NCBI RefSeq assembly: GCF_003001675.1
Contig: NZ_PVYW01000016.1
Coordinates: 168,876-232,875, forward strand
Origin: Cohnella sp. SGD-V74
GTDB lineage: Bacteria; Bacillota; Bacilli; Paenibacillales; Paenibacillaceae
Direction of reading: 5' to 3'
DNA: 64,000 nt
The notes beneath the pieces are model-generated. The model was not told the DNA's origin. It did no database searches and saw nothing but the letters and a program-made list of their open reading frames with translations. Every line of letters begins with the position of its first letter. Position 1 is the stretch's first letter. Below, piece by piece: positions 49,745 to 58,908 of this stretch. The position numbers were made by a program, and so were the translations under genes.

Positions 49745-51181
49745 ATGACTAGGAATGTAACGCTGACGTTGCTGCATACGAATGATTTGCACAGCCATTT
49801 CGAAGAGACCTCCCGGATTGCCGGATACATCGAGGAAGTTCGCGGACGCACCGATCCGAACGCGCTGATCGTTCTCGACAGCGGAGATTTCCTGGATCGC
49901 GCGCGCATGGAGACGGAAGGAACGACGGCCGCCGTCAATCGGGCCGTCATGGAGCGGATCGGTTACGACGCGGTCATGCTCGGCAACAACGAAGGACTCA
50001 GCTACACGCCGGACGAACTGGAGCGCATCTTCGGCGGCATGTCCGTCCCGTTCGTATGCGCGAACATGACGCTGACCGCGACGGAGAGTCCGCCGGCGTG
50101 GATGATCCCTTCCTTGATGTTGGAGAGATCGGGACTGCGCATCGGCCTGATCGGGGCGACGGTCCCGTTCAACGAGTATTACGAACTGCTCGGCTGGGAT
50201 GCGGGAGATCCGACCGCCGTGCTGAGAGCCGAAGTCGCCAAGCTAAGGCCGGAAGCCGACGTCATCATCCTGCTCTCCCATCTTGGCTTGCGCAGCGACG
50301 AGAGGATCGCCGCCGCCGTTCCGGGCGTCGATCTTATTCTCGGGGGCCACACCCATCACTTGCTGGAAGTGCCCCTGATCGAAGGGGATACCGCGATATG
50401 CGCCGCGGGCAAGTTCGGCGCGTACGTCGGTCATCTGCAGCTCGAGTTCGGCGCGGACCGCAAGCTGGTCAAGGTGTCCGGGGGCAGCATCCCGACCGAT
50501 GACATGGCTCCCAGCGAGGGCGTCCAGCGGTTGATCTCGATGTATCGCGAGCAGGCCAAGCTCAGGATGGGACGCAAAATCGCTAGCCTCAGCGAGCCGC
50601 TCGAATGGCGCCACGACCGCGAATCGCCGCTTCCGACGCTGCTGTCCGCGGCGATACGGGCGATGACGGGCGCGGACATCGCACTCGTGAATGCGGGCCA
50701 ACTGCTGGAGGGCCTGCCTGCGGGCGACGTCACCGAAGAGACGATTCACGCCATCTGCCCGTCTCCGATCAATCCTTGCATGATGCGTCTGCCCGGAAGC
50801 CTTATTCTGAAGACGCTGGAAGAGAGTCTGCTGCCCGAATTTCAGGACCTGGAAATTCGCGGCTTCGGGTTCCGGGGAAAGGTGCTCGGCACGTTATGTC
50901 TGGACGGCCTGGAGGTTGCGGCGGATATGTCCCGCCCTCCTTACCAGCGCGTCAAGGAGGCCGCGATAGGCGGAGCAAGCCTGGACGTACATAGGGAGTA
51001 CACCGTAGGAACGCTGGACATGTTCACCTTCGGAGTCGGATACATCGGATTGAAGGAAGGCCGGGAGATTCGCTACTACTTGCCGGAGTTCATTCGCGAC
51101 GTCCTGACCCGTTCGCTTAACGACGACGGAATGATCGCGCGTTCCAAGGAGCCGAGATGGAGGTATTCCGACGCGCCCTGA
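49745..51181 (+). CDS. Cytoplasmic 5'-nucleotidase-like metallophosphatase (YunD-like)
   Basis: The ATG at 49745 lies 12 bases after moaA, downstream of TTAGGAGAG, and gives 478 residues. There is no signal peptide. The metallophosphatase domain has LLHTNDLHSHF, VLDSGDFLDR, MLGNNEGLSY, IILLSHLG and ILGGHTHH. The usual GNHE is GNNE here, as I recall for the YunD group. A C-terminal 5'-nucleotidase domain (LVNAGQLLEGLPAGDVTEETIHAICPSPINP) follows. It may dephosphorylate nucleotides or UDP-sugars in the cytoplasm; the link to moaA is only positional. Confidence 0.85.
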   Translation: MTRNVTLTLLHTNDLHSHFEETSRIAGYIEEVRGRTDPNALIVLDSGDFLDRARMETEGTTAAVNRAVMERIGYDAVMLGNNEGLSYTPDELERIFGGMSVPFVCANMTLTATESPPAWMIPSLMLERSGLRIGLIGATVPFNEYYELLGWDAGDPTAVLRAEVAKLRPEADVIILLSHLGLRSDERIAAAVPGVDLILGGHTHHLLEVPLIEGDTAICAAGKFGAYVGHLQLEFGADRKLVKVSGGSIPTDDMAPSEGVQRLISMYREQAKLRMGRKIASLSEPLEWRHDRESPLPTLLSAAIRAMTGADIALVNAGQLLEGLPAGDVTEETIHAICPSPINPCMMRLPGSLILKTLEESLLPEFQDLEIRGFGFRGKVLGTLCLDGLEVAADMSRPPYQRVKEAAIGGASLDVHREYTVGTLDMFTFGVGYIGLKEGREIRYYLPEFIRDVLTRSLNDDGMIARSKEPRWRYSDAP

Positions 51182-51248
51182 CGGCTCCCGGCGCGCCCTT
51201 GGCTTTGCAGTCCGCAAGGAACCTTAGTTTGGGGGAGTGAAAACGGAG

Positions 51249-52100
51249 ATGCTGCATTGGTTCGATTCCATCATTCTGGGCATTGTGGAAGGCTTGACGG
51301 AGTTTCTGCCGGTATCCTCGACCGGTCACATGATTCTGACGAACAAGCTTCTCGGATACGAGGAAGCCCCCGAACAGCTTAAGACATTCGAGATCGTCAT
51401 TCAATTCGCGGCGATTCTGGCTATCGCGCTCGTCTACCGGGACAGAATCCTGCAGATATTCGGCTTGGGCAAGGCGCAGTCGGTTCGCGGGCTGTCCGTG
51501 GACGCCTTCCCGAAGCGCAGGCTGAATCTGATCCACGTCGCCCTCGGCATCGTGCCGCCGCTCGGCGTGGCGTATCTGTTCCGGGACACGATCAAGGAAA
51601 TCGGATTTCACGCCGCTCCCGTCCTATGGGCGCTCGTCGTCGGCGGGATCTACATGTGGGTGTCCGAAGCGCTGTACGATTCGGGTAAAATCAAGAGAAC
51701 GGCGGAGACGATGGACGACATTTCGTACAAGCAGGCTCTGCTGATCGGCGTGTTCCAATGCGTGTCGGCCGTATGGCCGGGCTTCTCCCGGTCCGGATCG
51801 ACGATCGCGGCCGGCATGCTCGGCGGGGTCAGCTATCGGGCCTCGGCGGACTTCAGCTTCTTCATCGCCATTCCGATCATGACGGCGGCGACCGGATACG
51901 AGCTGCTCAGCAACATCGACAACTTCCGTTCCGGCGGCATCGACGTCGGGTTTCTGCTTACCGGCTTTATCGTATCGTTTCTCGTCGCCTGGCTCGTCGT
52001 TGTCGCCTTTCTGAAGGCGCTCCAGAAGTTCAAATTAAAGTATTTCGCCTGGTACCGTTTTGCGTTGGCCGCTTTGTTTTATTTGTTCGTCATGCGGTAA
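51249..52100 (+). CDS. uppP: Undecaprenyl-diphosphatase (bacitracin resistance type)
   Basis: UppP dephosphorylates undecaprenyl diphosphate at the membrane, recycling the lipid carrier for wall synthesis. The 283-residue protein has GIVEGLTEFLPVSSTGHMIL near the N-terminus and VWPGFSRSGSTIAAGMLGG in the second half, the two BacA signatures with catalytic Glu, Ser and Arg. About eight membrane segments are predicted. The ATG at 51249 was preferred over GTG 51237, which directly abuts GGGGGA. It appears to be a single gene. Confidence 0.94.
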   Translation: MLHWFDSIILGIVEGLTEFLPVSSTGHMILTNKLLGYEEAPEQLKTFEIVIQFAAILAIALVYRDRILQIFGLGKAQSVRGLSVDAFPKRRLNLIHVALGIVPPLGVAYLFRDTIKEIGFHAAPVLWALVVGGIYMWVSEALYDSGKIKRTAETMDDISYKQALLIGVFQCVSAVWPGFSRSGSTIAAGMLGGVSYRASADFSFFIAIPIMTAATGYELLSNIDNFRSGGIDVGFLLTGFIVSFLVAWLVVVAFLKALQKFKLKYFAWYRFALAALFYLFVMR

Positions 52101-52258
52101 CTGCATAGCGTGGATAGGTAGAATAATGTCGAATCATGAAGAATAAACAAATTTCTCATCGAAAGGCTATTCAATAAACGAAGTCGAATTCCGATGTAAT
52201 CATAAGGGAACTTTTGCCTGTTGGCCTGATTTCGTCCCCGAAGGAGGAAGATTACGAA

Positions 52259-53374
52259 ATGCGCATGATGCCGATTTCTCTATGTCGGCCGGGAATGAGA
52301 CTGGCGAAGCGAATCTATTCCGATGACGGCATCGTGCTGCTGGCCGAAGGCGTCGAGCTCACTTCCAAACTAATCCGGCGATTGGGAGAATGCGGGATCA
52401 GTTTTGTGTACATTCAAGATTCCCGAACGGACGACTTGTCCGTTCCCGAACTGCTCAGCGACGAGACGCAGAGGCGAACGCTGCAGACGATACGCTCGGT
52501 GTTTCAGGACTTCGGCAATGCTTCCGGGAGAAGCAAATCGGGCACTTACCCCTACGTCGGGCGCAAGATGAAAGAAGTGATGCAGCTGATCATGGACGAT
52601 TTAAGCGGCAATAAGGACGCGATGATCATGCTGATGAATCTGCATACGGTCGATCACTATTTGTACATGCATTCCATGAACGTATGCGTGTATACGACTT
52701 TGCTCGGCATGGCGAGCGGCTACAGTCACGACGAGCTCGTGACGCTCGGGATCGGCGCGCTGCTTCACGACGTGGGCAAAACCCAAATCTCGATGCAGGT
52801 GCTGCTCAAGCCGGGAGCTCTGTCGGCCTACGAGTTCGACGAGATGAAGCGGCATACGGAGCGAGGGTTTTACTTGCTCAAGGACGAGCCGAATATTCCG
52901 ATTCTGGCCGCTCACTGCGCATATCAGCATCATGAGAGGCTGAACGGATCCGGCTACCCGAGAGGAATCAAAGGCGACGAAATTCACGATTATGCCAAAT
53001 GGATCGGAATCGTCGATTCCTATGACGCGATGACGAGCCACCGGGTTTATCGCGACGCGATGCTTCCGCATCAGGCGGTCGAAGTCTTGTATTCGGGAAG
53101 CGGGACGCTGTACGACGTGTCCAAGCTGCAGCTGTTTCGTGACAAGGTGGCCATCTACCCGATCGGACTCTCGGTCAAGCTGAACACGGGACAGAGCGCG
53201 GTCGTCTGCGATATCAATTCGACGTGCGCCCATCGTCCGATTATTCGAGTGCTGACGGATGAGGAAGGCATCGAGCTGAAGACGCCGTTCGATATGGATC
53301 TGTCCAAGCATCTGAACGTCCTGATCTCCAAAATCGAGATAAACGCGGGAGAAATGAACACGATGCCCGCATAA
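52259..53374 (+). CDS. HD-GYP domain protein (likely c-di-GMP phosphodiesterase)
   Basis: The ATG at 52259 follows GGAGGAAG and gives 371 residues. The N-terminal domain (MPISLCRPGMRLAKRIYSDDGIVLLAEGVELTSKLIRRL) is the same type as in the protein at 40754-41815. The catalytic domain keeps YMHSMNVCVYT, LLHDVGKTQI (HD), KRHTERGFYLL, YQHHERLNGSGYPRG (GYP) and GIVDSYDAMTSHRVY. All metal-binding positions are present, so c-di-GMP hydrolysis is likely. It stands alone between uppP and yfkAB and has a terminator. Confidence 0.92.
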   Translation: MRMMPISLCRPGMRLAKRIYSDDGIVLLAEGVELTSKLIRRLGECGISFVYIQDSRTDDLSVPELLSDETQRRTLQTIRSVFQDFGNASGRSKSGTYPYVGRKMKEVMQLIMDDLSGNKDAMIMLMNLHTVDHYLYMHSMNVCVYTTLLGMASGYSHDELVTLGIGALLHDVGKTQISMQVLLKPGALSAYEFDEMKRHTERGFYLLKDEPNIPILAAHCAYQHHERLNGSGYPRGIKGDEIHDYAKWIGIVDSYDAMTSHRVYRDAMLPHQAVEVLYSGSGTLYDVSKLQLFRDKVAIYPIGLSVKLNTGQSAVVCDINSTCAHRPIIRVLTDEEGIELKTPFDMDLSKHLNVLISKIEINAGEMNTMPA

Positions 53375-53381
53375 ACCGATA

Positions 53382-53430
53382 CAAGGCTGCCCCGAACGCG
53401 GACGAACCCGCGCGCAGGGCGGCTTGTTTT
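53382..53430 (+). terminator. Terminator after the second HD-GYP gene
   Basis: CAAGGCTGCCC (53382-53392) pairs imperfectly with GGGCGGCTTG (53417-53426), followed by TTTT. Confidence 0.55.
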
Positions 53431-53451
53431 GTCCTTCCAGCCATGACAGGT

Positions 53452-53480
53452 TTGTTTTTATCGGCTCCGACCATTACAAT
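53452..53480 (+). promoter_or_regulatory. Sigma-A promoter of yfkAB
   Basis: TTGTTT (53452-53457) and TACAAT (53475-53480) are 17 bases apart, 34 bases before the ATG. Confidence 0.6.
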
Positions 53481-53514
53481 AAAAATAACGCAAAGAACGA
53501 CAGGAGCATGAACG

Positions 53515-54672
53515 ATGCAGCAAGCTTTATCCCGGCCGGCGAAGGCGGCGCCATTCGCCGCGCCTTCCGACTGGCCCGTATTATCTCCCGCTTACGACCC
53601 TTGGGACCCGATCCGCTCCCTGCAGCGATACGGAAGACACGAGCTGACGAGCGTGGAACTGACGGTTACCCATCTGTGCAACATGAGGTGCGAGCATTGC
53701 GCCGTAGGGGACAGCTTAACGATGACCGAAGCGCCCCATCTGCCGCTCGATCTTCTGTTCCGCAGGTTGGACGAAGTGCGGCACCTGGAGACGATCAGCA
53801 TGACCGGGGGAGAACCGACGTTTCGCCTGGAGACGGTCAAGAACGTGCTGCTGCCCGTATTGAAGTACGCCCGCGAACGCGGTATCCGCACGCAGCTCAA
53901 CTCCAACGTGACGATGGATTTCGAAAGGTACGAGCTGATCGCGCCTTATTTGGACGTCATGCACATATCTTTTAATTATACGCAAGCGGAAGATTTCCAT
54001 CGGGTCGGCTTCGCCCGTACCGGACGCACCGTTCGGCCGGAGGCGACGTCCAAGCTGTACGAGAGAATGATCGACAACGCCAGACGGCTCTCCGAAGGCG
54101 GATTGCTCGTATCTGCGGAATCGATGATCAACTACCGCACGCACGAGCGCATCGCGGACATTCATCGGCTCATCGTCGAGATGGGCTGTTGGCGCCATGA
54201 GGTGCATCCGATGTACCCGAGCTCGTTCGCCTCCTCCTTGCCGGCCATTTCCCGGCAGCAGATGCTGGAGGCGGTGCGCACGCTGCTCGACGTTCGCCAT
54301 CCCGACGTATGGATGCTGTTCGGCACGCTTCCCTTTTTCGCCTGCAGCGAGAACGAAGAAGAGCGCGGCATCGTCGCCAGGTTAAGAGAGGAAACGAACG
54401 TGACCGTGCGCAACGACCCGGACGGCCGCAACCGAGTGAACGTGAATCTGTTCAGCGGCGACGTCTACGTGACCGACTTCGCTTCGGTGCCGCCGTTTGG
54501 CAACATCCGCAGCGAGAAGCTGGACGACGTGTTCGCCAAGTGGCGGGAACACCCGATGCAGCAAGCGATTAATTGCCATTGTCCCGCGGCGGGATGCTGC
54601 GGTCCGAACCTGCTCGTTCAGGACATGTACTACCGGGATGTTGACTTTACGACAAGGCGCGCAATCCCTTAA
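53515..54672 (+). CDS. yfkAB: Radical SAM protein YfkAB
   Basis: The 385-residue protein carries the radical SAM cluster motif CNMRCEHC within VTHLCNMRCEHCAVGD, the SAM-binding MTGGEP, and the subgroup's C-terminal CxCxxxxC motif (CHCPAAGC). This combination defines the radical SAM/CxCxxxxC protein YfkAB of Bacillus. The substrate is unknown. The final VQDMYYRDVDFTTRRA region is conserved in the group. The gene overlaps nothing and is followed after 51 bases by the CNNM/CBS membrane protein gene. Confidence 0.88.
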   Translation: MQQALSRPAKAAPFAAPSDWPVLSPAYDPWDPIRSLQRYGRHELTSVELTVTHLCNMRCEHCAVGDSLTMTEAPHLPLDLLFRRLDEVRHLETISMTGGEPTFRLETVKNVLLPVLKYARERGIRTQLNSNVTMDFERYELIAPYLDVMHISFNYTQAEDFHRVGFARTGRTVRPEATSKLYERMIDNARRLSEGGLLVSAESMINYRTHERIADIHRLIVEMGCWRHEVHPMYPSSFASSLPAISRQQMLEAVRTLLDVRHPDVWMLFGTLPFFACSENEEERGIVARLREETNVTVRNDPDGRNRVNVNLFSGDVYVTDFASVPPFGNIRSEKLDDVFAKWREHPMQQAINCHCPAAGCCGPNLLVQDMYYRDVDFTTRRAIP

Positions 54673-54723
54673 CGATAAAGTCGCAAAGATTCGGTCGGAG
54701 ATCATGAGGAGGAGTACGTTCAC

Positions 54724-56082
54724 TTGGAACTCGAATGGGATTTGATTTTCTGGAACGTTGTTCTCGTATTGTTCTTAGTTTTCCTTAACGGATTTTTCGT
54801 CGCGTCCGAATTCGCTCTCGTCAAGGTCCGGCAGAGCCGGCTGACGCAGCTCAGCAAGGAAGGCAACGTACGCGCGAAATACGCCCTGAAGGTCAACCAG
54901 CGGCTGGACGCCTATCTGTCGGCGACCCAATTGGGCATTACGCTGGCCTCGCTCGGTTTGGGCTGGGTCGGGGAGCCGGCGATCGCCGATCTGATCATCG
55001 CGCCGCTGCTCCACGAGTTCGGCGTAACGGACGAAACGTTGATCCATTCGATCGCGTTCGCGGTTGCTTTCTGCATCATTACGTTTCTGCACATCGTCCT
55101 CGGAGAACTGGCCCCCAAGTCGCTGGCGATTCAGCGTTCCGTAGGCGTATCGCTCTGGTTGAGCTGGCCGTTGCTCATGTTTTACCGGTTGTTCCTGCCA
55201 TTCATCTGGCTGCTGAACGGCGCTGCGAACCGGCTGCTGAAGCTGGTCGGCGTCGAGCCGGCCAGTGAGCACGACGCTGCTCACACCGAGGAGGAAATCC
55301 GCATCCTGATGGATGAGAGCGCCAAGAGCGGCATTATCGACAAAGACGAGATGACGCTGTTCGACAACGTCTTCGAATTCGCGGATCGGGTCGCACGCGA
55401 GATCATGCTTCCAAGAACGGATATGGACTGCCTGTTCACGAACGTGTCTTACGCGGACAACATGAAGGTGGTTTACTCGACGAAGCATACTCGTTATCCG
55501 GTCGGGGTCGAGGATAAGGACCAGATCGTCGGCTTCGTGCACATTACCGATCTGCTCACCGCCGATCCGGACGAGGAGCACAATCTCAAAGAGTTTCTGC
55601 GACCGATCCTGAGCGTGCCGGAATCGATGGAAATCAGCAAGGTGCTGAAGCTGATGCAGCGCCGCAAATCCCAGGTCGCCATCGTCATCGACGAATACGG
55701 CGGAACGGCGGGCATGCTGACCGCCGAGACGATCTTGGAGGAGCTTGTCGGAGAGCTTCAGGACGAATTCGACGACGAGCTGCCGAACGTCGTGATCAAA
55801 GGGGAATTAACTTCCGTGGACGGGCGTATGTTGATAGAAGACGTGAACGATCTGCTCGGACTCGAGATCGAAGACGACGAAGTGGATTCGATCGGCGGCT
55901 GGCTGTTCAACCATCTCGAAGGCACCATTTCCAAAGGACAGAAGATCATCCACGAAGGCTACGTGTTCGAGATTGCCCAGACGGAACGGCTTCGCGTGCA
56001 GCGGGTACATATCTACAAAAACAAAATAGCGCTGGTGGACGCGCCGGATAAACCGTCGCGATCGAACCAAGACAGTCAGTAA
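54724..56082 (+). CDS. CNNM/CBS-domain membrane protein (HlyC/CorC family)
   Basis: The TTG at 54724 follows GAGGAGG by about 11 bases and gives 452 residues. The N-terminal DUF21/CNNM domain (to about 185) has FLNGFFVASEFALVKVRQSRL, SATQLGITLASLGLGWVGEPAI and HIVLGELAPKSLAIQR. Two CBS domains follow (MLPRTDMDCLF.., PILSVPESMEISKVLKLMQRRKSQVAIVIDEYGGTAG), then a CorC_HlyC domain (LEIEDDEVDSIGGWLFNHLEG). Relatives act in magnesium export or cation homeostasis rather than haemolysis. It is 32 bases upstream of ytvI. Confidence 0.9.
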   Translation: MELEWDLIFWNVVLVLFLVFLNGFFVASEFALVKVRQSRLTQLSKEGNVRAKYALKVNQRLDAYLSATQLGITLASLGLGWVGEPAIADLIIAPLLHEFGVTDETLIHSIAFAVAFCIITFLHIVLGELAPKSLAIQRSVGVSLWLSWPLLMFYRLFLPFIWLLNGAANRLLKLVGVEPASEHDAAHTEEEIRILMDESAKSGIIDKDEMTLFDNVFEFADRVAREIMLPRTDMDCLFTNVSYADNMKVVYSTKHTRYPVGVEDKDQIVGFVHITDLLTADPDEEHNLKEFLRPILSVPESMEISKVLKLMQRRKSQVAIVIDEYGGTAGMLTAETILEELVGELQDEFDDELPNVVIKGELTSVDGRMLIEDVNDLLGLEIEDDEVDSIGGWLFNHLEGTISKGQKIIHEGYVFEIAQTERLRVQRVHIYKNKIALVDAPDKPSRSNQDSQ

Positions 56083-56114
56083 CGGCGGGGAAGCCCGGGA
56101 AGAGGGGAAAGGCC

Positions 56115-57149
56115 GTGCCGATTCGAATCATTGTGCTGATGGTTTCATCGCTCCTATTTTTGTATTTGCTGTTCACGGTGGGGGCTCCGTTCCTGCTCGC
56201 GCTCGTTGTGGCGATCTTTCTCGAGCCGCTTACGCTTCTGTTCATGAACAAGGCGAAGATGAATCGGCTGGCCGCCACGACCGTCTCGAGCACGCTGTTC
56301 ACCGTTGTCCTGCTGGGCTTGCTGGGTTTGCTGGGGATGAAGCTGGTCAGCGAGCTCCGGGCGTTCCTGGACAAAATGCCGAGCATGCTGGAGAACGCCA
56401 ATACATACATACGAAGCTTGATCGAGAAGGCTCAGACTTATTCGAACAACGGAGCCGCGCCGCTGCCGGATCAGCTGGAAGACTGGGTGTCCAACATCAC
56501 GGCCGCTCTCAGCCAACTGTCCACGAAGCTGTCCGGAGTGCTGTTCAGCTTCGCGTCGGGCATCCCGGACTTCTTCATTTTCTTCATCGTGTTCCTGGTC
56601 GCAGTCTATTTGTTCTCGCTGAGCTTGCCGACGATGAAAAGCTCGTTCCTGTCCTTGTTCGAAGAGAAATCGAAGCTTCAGGTGGAGGAAGTGCTGGCCA
56701 GCCTGCGCAGATCGGTGTTCGGCTTCCTGCGCGCACAGCTGCTGCTCAGCGTCATTACCTACATTCTGTCGTTCACCGGTCTGCTCATTATCGGAACGGG
56801 CTATCCGCTCGCGATCGCGCTCGTCATCGTCATCGTGGACATTCTTCCCGTGCTCGGCGTAGGTTCGGCCCTCGTGCCGTGGGCGGCGTTCCAGATCGCC
56901 ACCGGAGAAATGTATACCGGAATCGGCCTGATTTTGCTGTTCCTCGTCATTACGGTCGTGCGCCGGATCGTCGAGCCGAAAATTCTCGGAGACGCGGTCG
57001 GGATCGGCGCGTTGTCGGCCTTGATCAGCTTGTACGTCGGCTACGAGCTCGTCGGCATCGTCGGCGTGTTCCTCGGCCCGATCGTCGTGATCGTGTTCAT
57101 GGCGATGCGCAAGGCGGGGCTGTTCGACTTTAAAATCAAATTTCAGTAA
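56115..57149 (+). CDS. ytvI: Sporulation membrane protein YtvI (AI-2E family)
   Basis: The GTG at 56115 after GGGGAAAGG gives 344 residues with about seven to eight membrane segments and a central amphipathic region (about 90-150). GIPDFFIFFIVFLVAVYLFSLSLP, VFGFLRAQLLLSVITYILSFTGLLIIG and the C-terminal VDILPVLGVGSALVPWA are characteristic of the YtvI branch of the AI-2E/PerM family. YtvI is annotated as a sporulation integral membrane protein of unknown role; the broader family includes transporters. It ends just before cruciform element C. Confidence 0.82.
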   Translation: MPIRIIVLMVSSLLFLYLLFTVGAPFLLALVVAIFLEPLTLLFMNKAKMNRLAATTVSSTLFTVVLLGLLGLLGMKLVSELRAFLDKMPSMLENANTYIRSLIEKAQTYSNNGAAPLPDQLEDWVSNITAALSQLSTKLSGVLFSFASGIPDFFIFFIVFLVAVYLFSLSLPTMKSSFLSLFEEKSKLQVEEVLASLRRSVFGFLRAQLLLSVITYILSFTGLLIIGTGYPLAIALVIVIVDILPVLGVGSALVPWAAFQIATGEMYTGIGLILLFLVITVVRRIVEPKILGDAVGIGALSALISLYVGYELVGIVGVFLGPIVVIVFMAMRKAGLFDFKIKFQ

Positions 57150-57181
57150 CAGGGCGGTCCCATAAGAAAAAAGAGACGTAC

Positions 57182-57550
57182 CGAACGATTATCGATGGAT
57201 GAGCGTTGTACGGGGCTGTCCCAAAAGAGGTCAGAGCGCAACAATTGGTATTATCGATGAATAAGAACGGGGTATATATCTCCCTACGCTACAATGTACC
57301 CCAGAAAGTGACGAGAAGCTTCGCAGCTTATTCCGATTACTTTCCGGGGACCCCGAAGCGTGGCCATGAAATCAGGAATCGATTAACCCGTGACAGGGTA
57401 ATTTCATGACCGTATGAGGCAGGCGCTTCGCTCTTCGGGAGATATATACCCCTATTCTAACTCGATAATACTTGTTGCCTGACTTATGGGCCAGCTCCTT
57501 CTTTTTTTCATCGATAATCTTGTACGTCCCTGCTTATGGGCCAGCCCCTT
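57182..57550. repeat. Long cruciform element C, reverse orientation, with MITE-like GGGGCTG ends
   Basis: GGGGTATATATCTCCC (57269-57284) pairs perfectly with 57437-57452. An inner stem pairs 57362-57372 with 57401-57411 (one mismatch). Outer stems include GTATTATCGA/TCGATAATAC and GATTATCGATG (57186-57196)/CATCGATAATC (57509-57519). Bases 57365-57440, read on the minus strand, closely match element A, including CCTGCCTCATACGGTCATGA. GGGGCTGTCCCAAAAG near 57213 and CTTATGGGCCAGCCCC near 57533 resemble MITE ends. It lies between convergent ytvI and cotJC. Confidence 0.8.
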
Positions 57551-57554
57551 ACGC

Positions 57555-58124
57555 TTAATAAATCTTCTTCTGATCGCGATCCGCCTTCAAGATCTCTACC
57601 GCCTCTTTGAATCTAAGCGAGTGCACGATTTCCCGCTCCCGCAGAAACTTCAGCGAATCCTGGATGTCGACGTCGTCCGTATAATCGATCAACCACTGAT
57701 AGGTCGCCCGAGCCTTCTCCTCCGCGGCGATATCCTCGTACAGGTCGGCGATCGGATCGCCTTTGGCGGCTATGTAGGCAGCCGTCCACGGCACTCCCGC
57801 GGCATTGTTGTAGAACATCGCTCCATCGTGATTGACGAAATTCGCGCCGAGCCCGGCGGCTTCCAGCTGCTCCGGGGTGGCGTCTTTGGTCAGCTTGTAA
57901 ATCATGGTGGCAATCATCTCTAAGTGCGCGAACTCCTCTGTGCCTATATCCGTAAGCAACCCAATCACTTTGTCCGGAATCGTATACCGTTGATTCAAGT
58001 AACGCAGAGCCGCGGACAGCTCGCCGTCGGCTCCGCCGTACTGCTCGACCAGATAACGCGCCATTCGGGGATCGCACTTGCTGACCCTGACGGGATATTG
58101 CAGTTTTTTTTCATAAATCCACAT
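57555..58124 (-). CDS. cotJC: Spore coat protein CotJC (manganese catalase family)
   Basis: The 189-residue protein starts MWIYEKKLQYPVRVSKCDPRMA, the standard CotJC N-terminus. Metal-binding glutamates and histidines of the manganese catalase four-helix bundle appear in IGTEEFAHLEMIATMIYKL and AAEEKARATYQWLIDYTDD, and EREIVHSLRFKEAVEIL supplies the last ligands. CotJC is a coat component and probable catalase. It is the third gene of cotJA-cotJB-cotJC, 18 bases after cotJB, read toward cruciform element C. Confidence 0.95.
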   Translation of the reverse strand: MWIYEKKLQYPVRVSKCDPRMARYLVEQYGGADGELSAALRYLNQRYTIPDKVIGLLTDIGTEEFAHLEMIATMIYKLTKDATPEQLEAAGLGANFVNHDGAMFYNNAAGVPWTAAYIAAKGDPIADLYEDIAAEEKARATYQWLIDYTDDVDIQDSLKFLREREIVHSLRFKEAVEILKADRDQKKIY

Positions 58125-58142
58125 GCTCCAGTCTCCTCCTCC

Positions 58143-58523
58143 CTATACTTGCCACGGCCAAGGGGTGTCGTTCCACTGCCAAGGGAACCGGCTGTAGCTG
58201 AGACCGAATTGCAGAAGCGGACCGTATTTCATCTCGAAATCGTGCGCGAGTTGGCGCCGTCTCTGGGAGAGCTGGTTAAACTGCTGAACGGCCTGCATGT
58301 CGTTGGGGTGAGTGTCCAAATACAGCGTCAATTCGACTAATGCGAAATCCGTCTTTTGAAGCTCCAGCAGCTCGCGGCGGTAGGCATCGTCGCCCCTGAC
58401 GCTCGGCTCAGGCGCTTTATCCTCTCCGTCCCGGTAGTCTCTCGCCTTGCGGTCGTATCGGACGTATCTGTCGTTCCAGTCGTCCCGGTCCCTGCGTTCG
58501 TCGCGATCGAACCGTTCAGGCAT
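58143..58523 (-). CDS. cotJB: Spore coat protein CotJB with an Arg/Asp-rich N-terminal extension
   Basis: The C-terminal 80 residues are typical CotJB: ELLELQKTDFALVELTLYLDTHPNDMQAVQQFNQLS, then KYGPLLQFGLS and the ending WQWNDTPWPWQV. CotJB is usually around 85-90 residues; here a highly charged head of about 45 residues (RFDRDERRDRDDWNDRYVRYDR) precedes it. The ATG at 58523 is supported by GGGAGGG 7-9 bases upstream and by an 8-base overlap with cotJA. The extension may aid coat assembly, which is a guess. Confidence 0.9.
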   Translation of the reverse strand: MPERFDRDERRDRDDWNDRYVRYDRKARDYRDGEDKAPEPSVRGDDAYRRELLELQKTDFALVELTLYLDTHPNDMQAVQQFNQLSQRRRQLAHDFEMKYGPLLQFGLSYSRFPWQWNDTPWPWQV

Positions 58524-58749
58524 TGCCTTTCCCTCCCTTCGTCGTGCGGCGCGGCGTATAGTCGCTGTAGAGAGCGGGCCACAAGGTGCCTCGTCTTAAC
58601 GCCTCGTCTAACGGAAACTGGGGCAAATTCATAGGCTGAAAAGAAATATATTGGTTGGGCGGAACGACATACCACTTTACTCGAATAGGCGGACAGGGGT
58701 CGTTCGCTCCGACATAAGGCTTCCAACTTCGCCATTGGGAATCGTTCAT
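58516..58749 (-). CDS. cotJA: Spore coat-associated protein CotJA
   Basis: The 77-residue product is the first gene of the cotJ operon. The segment WYVVPPNQYISFQPMNLPQFPLDEALRRGTLWPALYSDY is characteristic: CotJA proteins keep 'QPxNLPQF.p.eAL..GTLwP.Ly..Y'. GGAGGT lies 11 bases before the ATG at 58749. It is expressed in the mother cell in Bacillus under sigma-E; no confident sigma-E promoter could be picked by eye in the 58750-58850 region. Its 3' end overlaps cotJB by 8 bases. Confidence 0.9.
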   Translation of the reverse strand: MNDSQWRSWKPYVGANDPCPPIRVKWYVVPPNQYISFQPMNLPQFPLDEALRRGTLWPALYSDYTPRRTTKGGKGNA

Positions 58750-58908
58750 CCGGCCGGTACCTCCTTCGTTGTTCGTCGATCGCAGCGCGACAGCCGAAAA
58801 TATCCGCTAATATCCTATGCCCAAAGTCTCGTACTTCTGACATGATTTTCGAATCTTATTTTTGAAGGGTCGTCTTCTGACGACAATCCATCAGAAATAC
58901 AAAAAAGG

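Noticed and set aside
57206..57409. 67-codon frame inside cruciform element C
   Set aside because: It is made entirely of palindrome arms with no coding signature.
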